From Syntrophobotulus glycolicus DSM 8271 (lineage in GTDB: Bacteria; Bacillota; Desulfitobacteriia; Desulfitobacteriales; Syntrophobotulaceae), in NCBI RefSeq assembly GCF_000190635.1, contig NC_015172.1, forward strand, positions 3,342,740 through 3,406,739: DNA of 64,000 nt, written 5' to 3'. Positions 24,258 through 32,517 of this stretch are shown in pieces (within the stretch, counting starts at the first letter, position 1; each line of letters starts with the position of its first letter). The position numbers and the translations under genes are program-made. Under the pieces are notes generated by a model. That model had not been told where the DNA came from, made no database searches, and worked only from the letters and a program-made list of their open reading frames with translations.

Positions 24258-24483
24258 ACGTTCATTTTCAGTAAGACTATTATATTGACATTTTTTTATT
24301 TCGTCAAGTTAAACCATTTCCTGTCAGCCTTGCATCTTTCCGTTCATTTTCTGTCAAACGATTTAAAGAAGTTAGATAAACAAAAAAACTACAGAAACCC
24401 CAGCATCTGCCCCTCATATGTTTGAGGGACAGCAGAAAACGTTTTGTAATTTTTCCCAATAAAATAAGATCCTGAAATTTAAT

Positions 24484-24520
24484 AAAAAAAAGACGAGTTT
24501 TACCTTTAAGGGTAAAATTC
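24484..24520 (-). terminator. Terminator of the tRNA-Glu/Phe pair
   Basis: Ten-base arms (24495-24504, 24511-24520; one mismatch) are followed within three bases by eight T on the minus strand. It is 25 bases after tRNA-Phe. Nothing else was seen in 24258-24483. Confidence 0.85.
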
Positions 24521-24544
24521 GCTTTTAAATCAGCAAATAAAATA

Positions 24545-24620
<76 letters not shown>

Positions 24621-24624
24621 AAAA

Positions 24625-24700
24625 TGGTGACCCATACGGGATTCGAACCCGTGTTACCGCCGTGAAAGGGCGGTGTCTTAGGCCGCTTGACCAATGGGCC
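24625..24700 (-). tRNA. tRNA-Glu (anticodon TTC)
   Basis: A complete cloverleaf of 76 bases with encoded CCA. The anticodon loop CTTTCAC gives TTC. It is the first tRNA of the two-tRNA unit. Confidence 0.96.
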
Positions 24701-24800
24701 ATCTACTGAATATTGCTCACGTTTTTGAATTATATCATTTGAACGGAAGATAATCAACTGGAAATACCAAAATAATCTTTATCTTTTTCATTATTTATTT

Positions 24801-25559
24801 TTATCCCTTGGCAGATCCGCATAGAGGACAATTTTGCAAGGAAAAGGGCATTTCCAGACCACATTTTTCCAGTAATTCCGCATCCGCCAAAATTTCCCCG
24901 GCCTTTCCATCCGCCGCGATTTGGCCGTCTTTCATCACAATTACCCTTTGACAGATTTCCATGACCATGTCCAGATCATGACTGGTCATTATTTTCGTAT
25001 GGCTAAAGCCTTTCAGCAGTTCCAGAACCTTTCTTCTCGCTTTAGGATCAAGAGCAGAGGACGGTTCATCCATAATCAGAACATCAGGGTGCATGGAAAG
25101 TACTGCGGCAATCGCTGCCGCGCGTTTTTCCCCTCCGGAGAGTTTATATGGCGCCCGATCCTTGAGGTGGAGAATTCCGACCTGTTCCAAAGCATCAAAA
25201 ACCCGCTTTTTTACTTCCTGTTCCTCAAGCTTGTAATTGCGGGGACCAAATGCCACATCATCATAAACCGTTGTCATAAACAACTGGTCATCGGGGTCCT
25301 GAAAAACCATTCCCAGTCTTTGACGGATCATGGGTAAAGTATCCTTTGTCACATGAGTATCTCCAACGGTCACCTCCCCTTTTTGCGGAAAAATTACCCC
25401 CATCAGAAGCATCAGCAATGTTGATTTTCCTGCGCCGTTGGCTCCGATGATTCCGACGGCCTCTCCATGACTGACCAGAAAAGATATCCCATTGATGGCT
25501 TTATGCCCATCCGGATAAGCAAAATGCAACTCATTTACCTCAAGCTTATGATGGCTCAT
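24801..25559 (-). CDS. cbiO: ECF transporter ATPase CbiO
   Basis: This is the ATP-binding subunit that drives the nickel/cobalt energy-coupling-factor importer with CbiM and CbiQ. In its 252 residues, Walker A is GANGAGKST at 39-47, the ABC signature is LSGGE near 139-143, and Walker B is VLIMDEP with a downstream H-loop (TSHD). Only one ATPase is encoded, so it acts as a homodimer. The C-terminus ends with a CxxC pair (CPLC) that is not part of the usual fold and might bind metal. It starts immediately after the cbiQ stop, so it is translationally coupled. Confidence 0.94.
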   Translation of the reverse strand: MSHHKLEVNELHFAYPDGHKAINGISFLVSHGEAVGIIGANGAGKSTLLMLLMGVIFPQKGEVTVGDTHVTKDTLPMIRQRLGMVFQDPDDQLFMTTVYDDVAFGPRNYKLEEQEVKKRVFDALEQVGILHLKDRAPYKLSGGEKRAAAIAAVLSMHPDVLIMDEPSSALDPKARRKVLELLKGFSHTKIMTSHDLDMVMEICQRVIVMKDGQIAADGKAGEILADAELLEKCGLEMPFSLQNCPLCGSAKG

Positions 25560-26369
25560 TTATTTCATCACTCCTGTCATCAATGATCCCAATATCAAGG
25601 GTATATTATAGATTCTGGCCAAAGCGAACAAAGACAGCCATCCCAGAAAATAAACAAGATCCCGGACTTTGACCTTTCTGGAATATCCCATATTATACTC
25701 GCCATTGAACGCCCGCAGACACATCGCCTGATACACCCGCTCCGCCCGGTCAAAGGTCCTGAACAGCAACTGTCCCGCCAGTGTTCCCCACGCGCTCAGC
25801 TGAATTCCCTTCTGCCCGGGAGCCCTCAGGGAATACGCTCTCATCGTCCTTGCCGCTTCTTCCAGCAAGACATTAATATATCTATAGGTTAACACCAGCT
25901 GCAGGACGAAGACTCGGGGAATTTTAAGCATCCTCATTGCCGCCGCCAAGCCATCCATTCCGGTGGTCGCCACCAGCAGGAGAGCGGCTGTAACGGTTAA
26001 AGCGCTTTTAAGCATAATCGAAAAAAAGGTTATCCAGCCCATAGAAATGCTGAATCCGGCAAATAAAAATACCTGGTCGTCAAAAAAGGGATTGAAAATA
26101 CCTATCCCTATGATCAGAGGCTCCACCAGCAGGATTCTTTTTAAAATGGGAACAACAGGAATCTCTCCTAAGGCAAAAAGCAGGACAGGATAGAAAAAAA
26201 ACGGCAGTAAACCGGCAATTTCATATCTGCCAAAGGATACAACCACAGTTAAATAGACAACTGTAGTCAGTAGCTTGATTAAAGGATGAAGCCCGTGAAG
26301 AAAGGTTTTCTTCCGGGCCAGATCATCCAAGAGCCTCATATTATATAAGGAATTAACCATATCGGACAT
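25560..26369 (-). CDS. cbiQ: ECF transporter transmembrane protein CbiQ
   Basis: CbiQ is the T component that connects the ATPase to the metal-binding S component. At 269 residues it has about five to six membrane helices. The coupling helices carry the conserved Arg-Ala motifs, including MRAYSLRAPG and CLRAFNGEY. It lies between cbiM and cbiO with cbiO following directly. The ribosome site is weak; an alternative ATG is three codons later. Confidence 0.93.
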   Translation of the reverse strand: MSDMVNSLYNMRLLDDLARKKTFLHGLHPLIKLLTTVVYLTVVVSFGRYEIAGLLPFFFYPVLLFALGEIPVVPILKRILLVEPLIIGIGIFNPFFDDQVFLFAGFSISMGWITFFSIMLKSALTVTAALLLVATTGMDGLAAAMRMLKIPRVFVLQLVLTYRYINVLLEEAARTMRAYSLRAPGQKGIQLSAWGTLAGQLLFRTFDRAERVYQAMCLRAFNGEYNMGYSRKVKVRDLVYFLGWLSLFALARIYNIPLILGSLMTGVMK

Positions 26370-26432
26370 CGTTTCAATCCGTTTCTGTTATATTACTTCT
26401 ATATTACTTCATGATTTCTTTTTACTTGATTT

Positions 26433-27488
26433 TTATGCCGCTTTTTCCTGCCTCTTTTTTACCTTACTGACGACCAGTCCGGCCAGAGCGGCCAAAGCAA
26501 GGGTCAGGCCCCCGCCAACCAGACCTGATACACTGGTTCCTGCGCTGACCGCAGGCCAGGATTCTTCTGCATCTTCTCCCGTCCCTTGGGCTGCCGACTC
26601 ATCTTCAGTTGCTTTGAAACCGTAATCCGGTAAAAATGCCGTATTTTCCTGGACCCCGGCAAGGGTCTGATGAATACCATCTTTTGCCTCAAGCTCTTCC
26701 ACCCCGGCTGTCTTAAACATCGACCATTCCAGACCATCAGGATTTGCCGAAGCAAACCAGGATAACACTCCCCCTGTAATTACCGCCATAATGACAAGCG
26801 CTGTCATCACTTTTTTGACAGGGATACCGCCAAGAGATCTTCCGGATAAAGCCCTTTCAATAATTTCAGGACGTTCTCTCCAGACATAGGATACGACCGC
26901 TGCCACAACAAGCCCTTCCACAATGCCAATCGCAAGATGAATCGGCTGCATCAGCAGGAGAAAGGTACTGAAGGGAAGCTCTGTAATCCCGGAAAATAAA
27001 GTCTCCAAAACCACACCAAGGGCTCCCATCTGCAAACCGAGGATCACTGCCGTCATGCAGGCAAAAAGAATGCGTTTTTGGGAATATCCTTTTTGAATGA
27101 TCTTTTTATAGATCAAAGGATAGACAACAAAGCAGGTAAAAAAGCCCATATTAAAGATATTGCATCCGAGGGCCAGCAGCCCTCCATCTGCGAAAAACAA
27201 GGCCTGAATAGTCAAAATGGCGGCCATTGTCAAGAATCCGGCGTAAGGTCCAAGGATGATGGCCAGCAAGAGACCTCCGCCAATATGTCCGCTCGATCCG
27301 GTTCCCGGAATCGTGAAATTAATCATTTGAGCGGCAAAAACAAAGGCTCCCATCACACCCATTAAAGGAGCTTTCTTTTCATCTATATCAGCCTGAACCT
27401 TTTTAATTGAATAAGCGGCCAACCCGGCGCTCGCTGCCCACATTGCTCCTCCCACAGCCGGTGAAATCAGGGCATCTGCCATATGCAT
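26433..27488 (-). CDS. cbiM: Ni/Co ECF substrate-binding membrane protein CbiM with PDGLE domain
   Basis: CbiM/NikM is the metal-specific S component. The N-terminus begins MHMADAL, so His2 that ligates the metal is present. It also has GTGSSGHIGGG (His68) and about seven helices through residue 200. Residues about 225-345 form a second part with PDGLEW at 250-255, the mark of the CbiN/NikN-type PDGLE domain, so the M and N components are fused. Nickel versus cobalt cannot be decided; larC in the window fits nickel use. An AAGGAG site precedes the ATG. It heads the cbiMQO operon. Confidence 0.92.
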   Translation of the reverse strand: MHMADALISPAVGGAMWAASAGLAAYSIKKVQADIDEKKAPLMGVMGAFVFAAQMINFTIPGTGSSGHIGGGLLLAIILGPYAGFLTMAAILTIQALFFADGGLLALGCNIFNMGFFTCFVVYPLIYKKIIQKGYSQKRILFACMTAVILGLQMGALGVVLETLFSGITELPFSTFLLLMQPIHLAIGIVEGLVVAAVVSYVWRERPEIIERALSGRSLGGIPVKKVMTALVIMAVITGGVLSWFASANPDGLEWSMFKTAGVEELEAKDGIHQTLAGVQENTAFLPDYGFKATEDESAAQGTGEDAEESWPAVSAGTSVSGLVGGGLTLALAALAGLVVSKVKKRQEKAA

Positions 27489-27549
27489 AATACGTCATCT
27501 CCTTCAAGAAAACTTGGATATTTGCAGTTTGATCAAATTTAAAAATTAA

Positions 27550-27578
27550 TATGTATGAAAACATTTTCATATAATCAA
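27550..27578 (-). promoter_or_regulatory. cbiM promoter with embedded palindromic operator
   Basis: On the minus strand TTGATT (27573-27578) and TACATA (27550-27555) are 17 bases apart. A perfect 8-2-8 palindrome, TATGAAAA-N2-TTTTCATA (27554-27571), fills the spacer. A dimeric repressor bound there would block polymerase. No metalloregulator gene is nearby, and I found no cobalamin or NiCo riboswitch in this leader. Confidence 0.6.
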
Positions 27579-27619
27579 GCCTGCAAGACCTTATTATAAT
27601 CGCAGTTTATTTTTTTACA

Positions 27620-27656
27620 ATCCCCTATCAGGGGATAAAAAAAGGCCGATATGGCC
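27620..27656 (-). terminator. Terminator of trmB, with an adjacent second hairpin
   Basis: GGCC arms (27644-27647, 27653-27656) are followed on the minus strand by seven T right after the trmB stop. A second hairpin (27620-27625 with 27631-27636) lies next to it. Together they separate trmB from the cbiM promoter. Confidence 0.75.
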
Positions 27657-27664
27657 CAAAAAAT

Positions 27665-28297
27665 TTATTCTTTAAAAATCCCAAATTTTATTGTTATACC
27701 CATTCGGGCAAATTTTTCTTCATATTCCGTCATAATATTTTCCCGGAAATCACTTCCATGCAGATCAAACGTTTTATACTCTTCCTTAAAGCCCTGCTCG
27801 CGCAAATAATCCAGGCTATCCAGAAAAAACGGTTCATTGTCCGTTTTAAGCCATATTTCTTTGGGTTCTTTCAAAAAAGCTTGATACTGCTTCAAGAAAT
27901 TGGGGTGAGTCAGCCGCCTTTTATGATGTCTTTTCTTCGGCCAGGGCGTACTGAAATTCAGATAGATCCGGCCGATTTCCCCTGGGGCAAAGACTTCTCC
28001 GATTTTCTCAATATTCAAGGGAACGATTCTGACATTCTCCAGCCCCGTTTCATTCAGCTTTCTTAAAGCGTAAACTAAAACCTCATCCTGCATATCGACA
28101 GCAATATAATTGATTCTATGTTGAGCCTGGGCCAGCCGGGTAATAAAGCTTCCTCTACCGCAGCCCAACTCCAGGTGGATGGGATAATGGTTCCCGAAAA
28201 CCTCCCGCCACTTCCCAGCCAGTTCTGCCGGAGCAAAGATTACTTTATAATCTTTTTCCATTTCCGGCCGGGCCCACCATTTTTTTCTCAAACGCAT
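27665..28297 (-). CDS. trmB: tRNA (guanine-N7)-methyltransferase
   Basis: TrmB methylates G46 in the variable loop of many tRNAs with SAM. The SAM motif LELGCGRG, the FSTPWPKKRHHKRRLTHP segment (family DPWPKxRHxKRR), and the TDNEPFF motif identify it. The D of DPWP is S here (NFSTPWPK), a variation seen in the active-site loop. The frame extends 19 codons upstream, but AAGGAG sits seven bases before the ATG at 28297, giving 210 residues, the usual length. Confidence 0.93.
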   Translation of the reverse strand: MRLRKKWWARPEMEKDYKVIFAPAELAGKWREVFGNHYPIHLELGCGRGSFITRLAQAQHRINYIAVDMQDEVLVYALRKLNETGLENVRIVPLNIEKIGEVFAPGEIGRIYLNFSTPWPKKRHHKRRLTHPNFLKQYQAFLKEPKEIWLKTDNEPFFLDSLDYLREQGFKEEYKTFDLHGSDFRENIMTEYEEKFARMGITIKFGIFKE

Positions 28298-28449
28298 TTT
28301 GCTTCTCCTTATGCTGAGTACCCGATCGTATCTTAATCTCAATAAGTATAACATGGCCGGAAAAGCAAAGAAAGACTGCCTGAATGAGCTTTCTCAGAAG
28401 ATCTCTAAATCCCTCATAAACTAATCTTGATGAAAAAACGGGCTTGTTC

Positions 28450-28466
28450 TTGGAACGATCTTCCAA
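28450..28466 (+). promoter_or_regulatory. Inverted repeat upstream of the terpene cyclase
   Basis: TTGGAA-N5-TTCCAA lies 50 bases before the cyclase start codon. The first arm could double as a -35 element, so it may be an operator. No regulator is assigned. Confidence 0.4.
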
Positions 28467-28515
28467 AAATAATCATACATAATACTATCTATATTTTATT
28501 CATCTGTGAGGTGTT

Positions 28516-30117
28516 ATGGTGGAGCGTCTTTCCGAAAAAATCAACGAATCCGTCAAACTTGCCCGGGATTATGTTCTCGAAGGAGGAGAACAAATACTTA
28601 ACGGGCGTTTGGATGAGGCCCATAAAATATCAATCAGCACAGGAGCAACCGCCCTGGCAACTTTGGCGCAGTTCTTACTCGGCAATCAATATCAAGACAG
28701 TCATCAAGCTGGGCTGAAATGGCTTCAGCAAAATCGCCGGGGTAAGGGTTGGAGCAAAGTGCCGAACGGTGATCCGGACCTGGAAATCACACGTCTGGTC
28801 CAAAAAGTGCTCTTGGGCAGCCAGAGTAGAAAATTGGTCAAATTTCTCCTCCCCAGTCAGTCCCGGGAATTGGCAAATTTAGTTTTATCCCTCGGACAGA
28901 AAGTGGTCTCAGGCATGGAAGGGCCTCTGCCGGATGAAACCAGCCTGCCGAATATTCTTACCGAAAAAGTTTTAAACAAGCTCCCTCCCTATGGCCGTCC
29001 TGTGGTGATCGCAGCATCTCTGTTGGCGGTCAAAAATCTCGATCAATCCGGTGTAAGCGAGGCCATAGTCTATCTTTGTGATTGCCGGATGAAGGATGGC
29101 TCCTGGTGCGAAGATATTGTAGCGACAAGTTTGGCTACCATCGCTCTGATCCGGGCCGGTGTATCCGGTGAGCAAGTGGACCAGGCGGGACAATGGCTAA
29201 AATCAAAGCAATACAGCAACGGCGCCTGGCCTGCTTTTGACCAATTGTTGACTTGGTCGACCGGTCTGGCCATTCAAAGCTTTATCCAGTTTCCGCAAAG
29301 CTCTGACGAACGTGACTGGCTCAACCGGGCGGCAAAGTGGCTGGCTGCCCGGCAAAACACTGATGGAAGTTTCGGTTCAACTCCGCCATTTGCCCAGCCG
29401 GACTTAGATGATACTGCCATCGCTTTGATGGGTTTACAACATTTTAACAGCAAAGCGGCTCATCACTGTGCAGAATTGCTGCGGCGGCTGCAAAACAAAG
29501 ACGGAAGCTGGAGTACGTTTCCGAGCTTTAAGGGAGTCCCCCCCGCTTTAGAATGCACATTTCCTGTCTATATTCCCAGTACCGATGTTACCATTCATGT
29601 CTTAGACGGTTTATGGGGAATGCCCGGAAGGAACAGCAATATTGAAGTTGCTCAAGGGTTGCATTGGTTATTGGAACAACAGCTTCCTTCCGGAGAAATT
29701 CCGGGTATTTGGTATGAAGGGCCCATCTATGCTACCGCTCAAGCTCTGGAGCTCCTCAATAAGTGGTCAAACAGCTGGAGACGCTGGCGATCAGCCGGCC
29801 AAATCTTTGATGTTCAGAGAAAAGCATATCAATATCTGTTATCCCTGCAAAATTCCGATGGGAGCTGGGGCTCTTCGGTGACTGAGACATCTTTAGCTTT
29901 ATCTGCTCTGTCTTACGCCGGTTCCCAGCTTCCCCCGGACATTTATCCCAAAGGACTGTCCAGTATCATTTCCAGTCAGTTGACAAACGGTTCATTTCAA
30001 CCATCTTATCAAGGAATCTATGCCAAGGGATGGGACTATGAAGAACCTCTCACTACTGCTTTGACAGCAATCAGAGCCTTGGAAAGATACAGATTGCTTC
30101 TCTACCGGCACAGCTAA
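28516..30117 (+). CDS. Class II terpene cyclase-like protein (DxDD, squalene/hopene cyclase fold)
   Basis: This 533-residue protein is a predicted alpha-alpha-barrel cyclase. It carries the catalytic general-acid motif DxDD at 296-299 in PDLDDTA, as in squalene-hopene and class II diterpene cyclases, which start cyclisation by protonation. QW-type repeats occur at QNTDGSFG (280s), LQNKDGSW (about 325), LQNSDGSWG (about 445) and MKDGSW (192-197). It is about 100 residues shorter than squalene-hopene cyclases and close in size to bacterial diterpene cyclases. The product is unknown. GTGAGGTG precedes the ATG. It leads a plus-strand operon with an ABC transporter, and no prenyl-diphosphate synthase is nearby. 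Confidence 0.8.
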   Translation: MVERLSEKINESVKLARDYVLEGGEQILNGRLDEAHKISISTGATALATLAQFLLGNQYQDSHQAGLKWLQQNRRGKGWSKVPNGDPDLEITRLVQKVLLGSQSRKLVKFLLPSQSRELANLVLSLGQKVVSGMEGPLPDETSLPNILTEKVLNKLPPYGRPVVIAASLLAVKNLDQSGVSEAIVYLCDCRMKDGSWCEDIVATSLATIALIRAGVSGEQVDQAGQWLKSKQYSNGAWPAFDQLLTWSTGLAIQSFIQFPQSSDERDWLNRAAKWLAARQNTDGSFGSTPPFAQPDLDDTAIALMGLQHFNSKAAHHCAELLRRLQNKDGSWSTFPSFKGVPPALECTFPVYIPSTDVTIHVLDGLWGMPGRNSNIEVAQGLHWLLEQQLPSGEIPGIWYEGPIYATAQALELLNKWSNSWRRWRSAGQIFDVQRKAYQYLLSLQNSDGSWGSSVTETSLALSALSYAGSQLPPDIYPKGLSSIISSQLTNGSFQPSYQGIYAKGWDYEEPLTTALTAIRALERYRLLLYRHS

Positions 30118-30144
30118 TTTTAGAAAGAGTTTAAGAATAAGATT

Positions 30145-31020
30145 ATGATAGAAATCAACCAACTTTCAAAAATGTATCCCGGCGGGAAAGGGATCAAAGA
30201 TCTCAGTTTTGAGGTCAAGCAAGGCGAGATCTTCGGCTTCCTGGGTCCAAACGGGGCGGGAAAAACAACGACTATCCGGATCTTAATGGGTTTTCTGCGT
30301 CCGGACAGCGGAGCAGCCAAAATAAGAGGGAGAGATACCTGGCAAGAAAGAACCGGCCTCAAGCGGATTATCGGTTATCTTCCGGGAGAACTCCATTTCT
30401 TTGACCGGCTTTCCGCCCAAGAAATATTGTTGCTTTTCATCCAAATGCACGGTAACCATTCCAAGCTGAAAGAGAATTACAAAAAATTAATCAAGCGTTT
30501 TGATTTGGATATCCGCCAGCCGGTCTGGAAAATGTCCAAAGGAATGAAGCAAAAGTTAGGCCTGATTTCTGCCTTCATGCTCAATGCCGAAATTCTTCTC
30601 CTGGATGAGCCCACCTCCGGGTTAGACCCGTTAATGCAAAAAGTCTTCATTGATTTGGTCCTTGAAGAGAAGGAAAAAGGGACAACAGTTCTGATGTCTT
30701 CCCATCAGTTTTCGGAAATTGAAAAAACCTGCGGTCGTGTGGGCATGATCCGGGAAGGAGAATTGCTGACTGTTGAAGATATCGCTCAATTGAAACAGAT
30801 CAAACGCCAAACGTTTGACATCCGGACTAAAAATGAAGAAGCCGCTCAGTATTTACGTCAAAGCGGTCTGCACATTCTTCATGAAGAGGGCCTTTCGTTC
30901 AGGATTGAGACAAGCGGCAACCTGAATGTCCTGTGGAGAGTTCTTGCCGAAACCCAGATCGAGGAATTTCATCAACAACCCCTTGAACTGGAAGAAACGT
31001 TTATGCAATATTATCACTGA
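30145..31020 (+). CDS. ABC transporter ATP-binding protein
   Basis: The 291-residue ATPase has Walker A GPNGAGKTTT near residue 36, a degenerate signature MSKGM in place of LSGGQ, Walker B EILLLDEPTSGLDP, and a switch His in SSHQ. About 70 C-terminal residues follow the core, as in ABC-2 exporters. It starts 27 bases after the cyclase, with only a weak purine-rich ribosome site, and 36 bases before its permease. The arrangement suggests export or membrane handling of the cyclase product, which is an inference. Confidence 0.9.
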   Translation: MIEINQLSKMYPGGKGIKDLSFEVKQGEIFGFLGPNGAGKTTTIRILMGFLRPDSGAAKIRGRDTWQERTGLKRIIGYLPGELHFFDRLSAQEILLLFIQMHGNHSKLKENYKKLIKRFDLDIRQPVWKMSKGMKQKLGLISAFMLNAEILLLDEPTSGLDPLMQKVFIDLVLEEKEKGTTVLMSSHQFSEIEKTCGRVGMIREGELLTVEDIAQLKQIKRQTFDIRTKNEEAAQYLRQSGLHILHEEGLSFRIETSGNLNVLWRVLAETQIEEFHQQPLELEETFMQYYH

Positions 31021-31056
31021 TTTCCGGCTTTATGATCTATGTGAGGAGACTGCTGC

Positions 31057-31866
31057 ATGTTGATCAATCTGCCCTTTTTCAAAGTCATGTTTAAACAACA
31101 ACGAAATACGGTCTTAAAAATTTCCGGTGGAATTGTTCTCTATGAACAACTGCTCACCTGGGTTTACCCTGCTATCTCTAAAACTCCGGCCGTAACGGAA
31201 ATTGTCGATTCTTTTCCTTCTGCTGTGAAAACTGTATTTGGAGTCTCCGCCAACGCCAGAACAGATACTTTTGAAGCATATCTTTGCAGCCAGTTTTTTG
31301 CCCGAATCTGGACAATGCTCATGGCCCTCTATGGAATTAACTCCGCTAATGCTTTGTTGTCCAAATTGGTTGAGGACGGCTCCCTGGCCTTTCCTTTATC
31401 TGCCCCCATCTCGAGAAGCCGGGTTTTGACCACTCAGGCAGCGGTCCTTTTTGTGAACAACGGTTTGTTAATTACCATGACTTTTCTTGGTTTATTCTTG
31501 GGCACCCGTGTTTTTGGGATAATGATTGACAAAACCCCTTACCGGCACTTTTTCTTCCTGTCATTGTCTTTCTTTTCCGTGATCAGCAGTTATAGCCTGT
31601 TGTTTTCCACCCTGGCCGAAAAGGAAAAATCTTTGGCTTATGCTTACGGCTTAACCTTTATTTTTTACGTGCTGGACGTTCTGGCCGGTCTTTCAGAACA
31701 ATTATCCTGGATGGGAAATTTATCCCTTTTCCGTTTGCTTAAACCTCAGGAAGTTTTAGAGGGTACAATCAAGCCTACCGGAATTTTTATCGGCTTATCC
31801 TTAAGTGCTTGTCTTCTTCTTTATCTCGCTGTCCGGGTTTTTGAGAAAAAAGATTTGCCCCTGTAA
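31057..31866 (+). CDS. ABC-2-like transporter permease
   Basis: The 269-residue protein has about six membrane helices and no other domain. It pairs with the ATPase 36 bases upstream. GAGGAG precedes the ATG. It resembles the polytopic permeases of drug, lantibiotic or lipid exporters. Its end is 25 bases from the convergent response-regulator gene. Confidence 0.8.
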   Translation: MLINLPFFKVMFKQQRNTVLKISGGIVLYEQLLTWVYPAISKTPAVTEIVDSFPSAVKTVFGVSANARTDTFEAYLCSQFFARIWTMLMALYGINSANALLSKLVEDGSLAFPLSAPISRSRVLTTQAAVLFVNNGLLITMTFLGLFLGTRVFGIMIDKTPYRHFFFLSLSFFSVISSYSLLFSTLAEKEKSLAYAYGLTFIFYVLDVLAGLSEQLSWMGNLSLFRLLKPQEVLEGTIKPTGIFIGLSLSACLLLYLAVRVFEKKDLPL

Positions 31867-31890
31867 GCAACGTTATTCGCTTTGATCAGC

Positions 31891-32517
31891 CTATTCGCAA
31901 TTCTTGATATAAAATATGGCCAGCTGGGTCCTGTCTCTGAAGCCCAGCTTTTCCAACAAAGCCGTCACATAATTTCTGACCGTACCTTCACTGATCTTGA
32001 GCTCTCTGCCAATTTCCCTGTTTGAACAGCCTTCTCCGACCAGTTTCAGTATTGCAAATTCACGAGGAGAAATCGCAAGCTGTTCCGGGGTTGTTTTCTT
32101 GCCTTCCCTGAGCATGGAAGAAAGAGCTGTGGCTACTTCCCGTTCTAAAACGATATTTCCTTTAGCAACAGCCCTCAAGCTCTCGATAATACTGTCCGCA
32201 GGCTGATTTTTGAGGATATAGCCCTCAGCTCCGCATTTTAAAGCTTCTTTGATATATTCTTCATCCATAAACGTTGTCAGCATCACGACTTTGATTTCCT
32301 CAAACTGATTTTTCAGATGTTTGGTTCCCAATACTCCATCCATGACAGGCATGCGGATATCCATCAGAACCAGATCAGGTTTTTTCCGCCTGCAGATCTC
32401 CAAGGCCTCCTGCGCATTCCCCGCAGCCCCCAAAACCTCAAAATCCGGCTCCATCTTTAGAATCAGTTCCAGACCTTCTCTGATTAAGGCATCATCATCA
32501 ACAATGAGAATCTTCAA
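31891..32517 (-). CDS. NarL/LuxR-type response regulator
   Basis: The 208-residue protein has a receiver domain with acidic pocket DDD at 7-9, phosphoacceptor Asp53 and Lys near 103. A LuxR-type helix-turn-helix follows at about 145-205 (REIGRELKISEGTVRNYV). It is the output of the kinase encoded directly upstream, whose stop codon abuts this TTG start. Targets are probably the neighbouring ABC transporter genes, as with LiaRS/VraRS-type systems, but this is not shown. Confidence 0.93.
   Translation of the reverse strand: MKILIVDDDALIREGLELILKMEPDFEVLGAAGNAQEALEICRRKKPDLVLMDIRMPVMDGVLGTKHLKNQFEEIKVVMLTTFMDEEYIKEALKCGAEGYILKNQPADSIIESLRAVAKGNIVLEREVATALSSMLREGKKTTPEQLAISPREFAILKLVGEGCSNREIGRELKISEGTVRNYVTALLEKLGFRDRTQLAIFYIKNCE

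Noticed and set aside
27489..27664. Cobalamin or NiCo riboswitch before cbiM
   Set aside because: No conserved B12-box or NiCo four-helix pattern was seen; the region contains a promoter, a palindrome and terminators instead.
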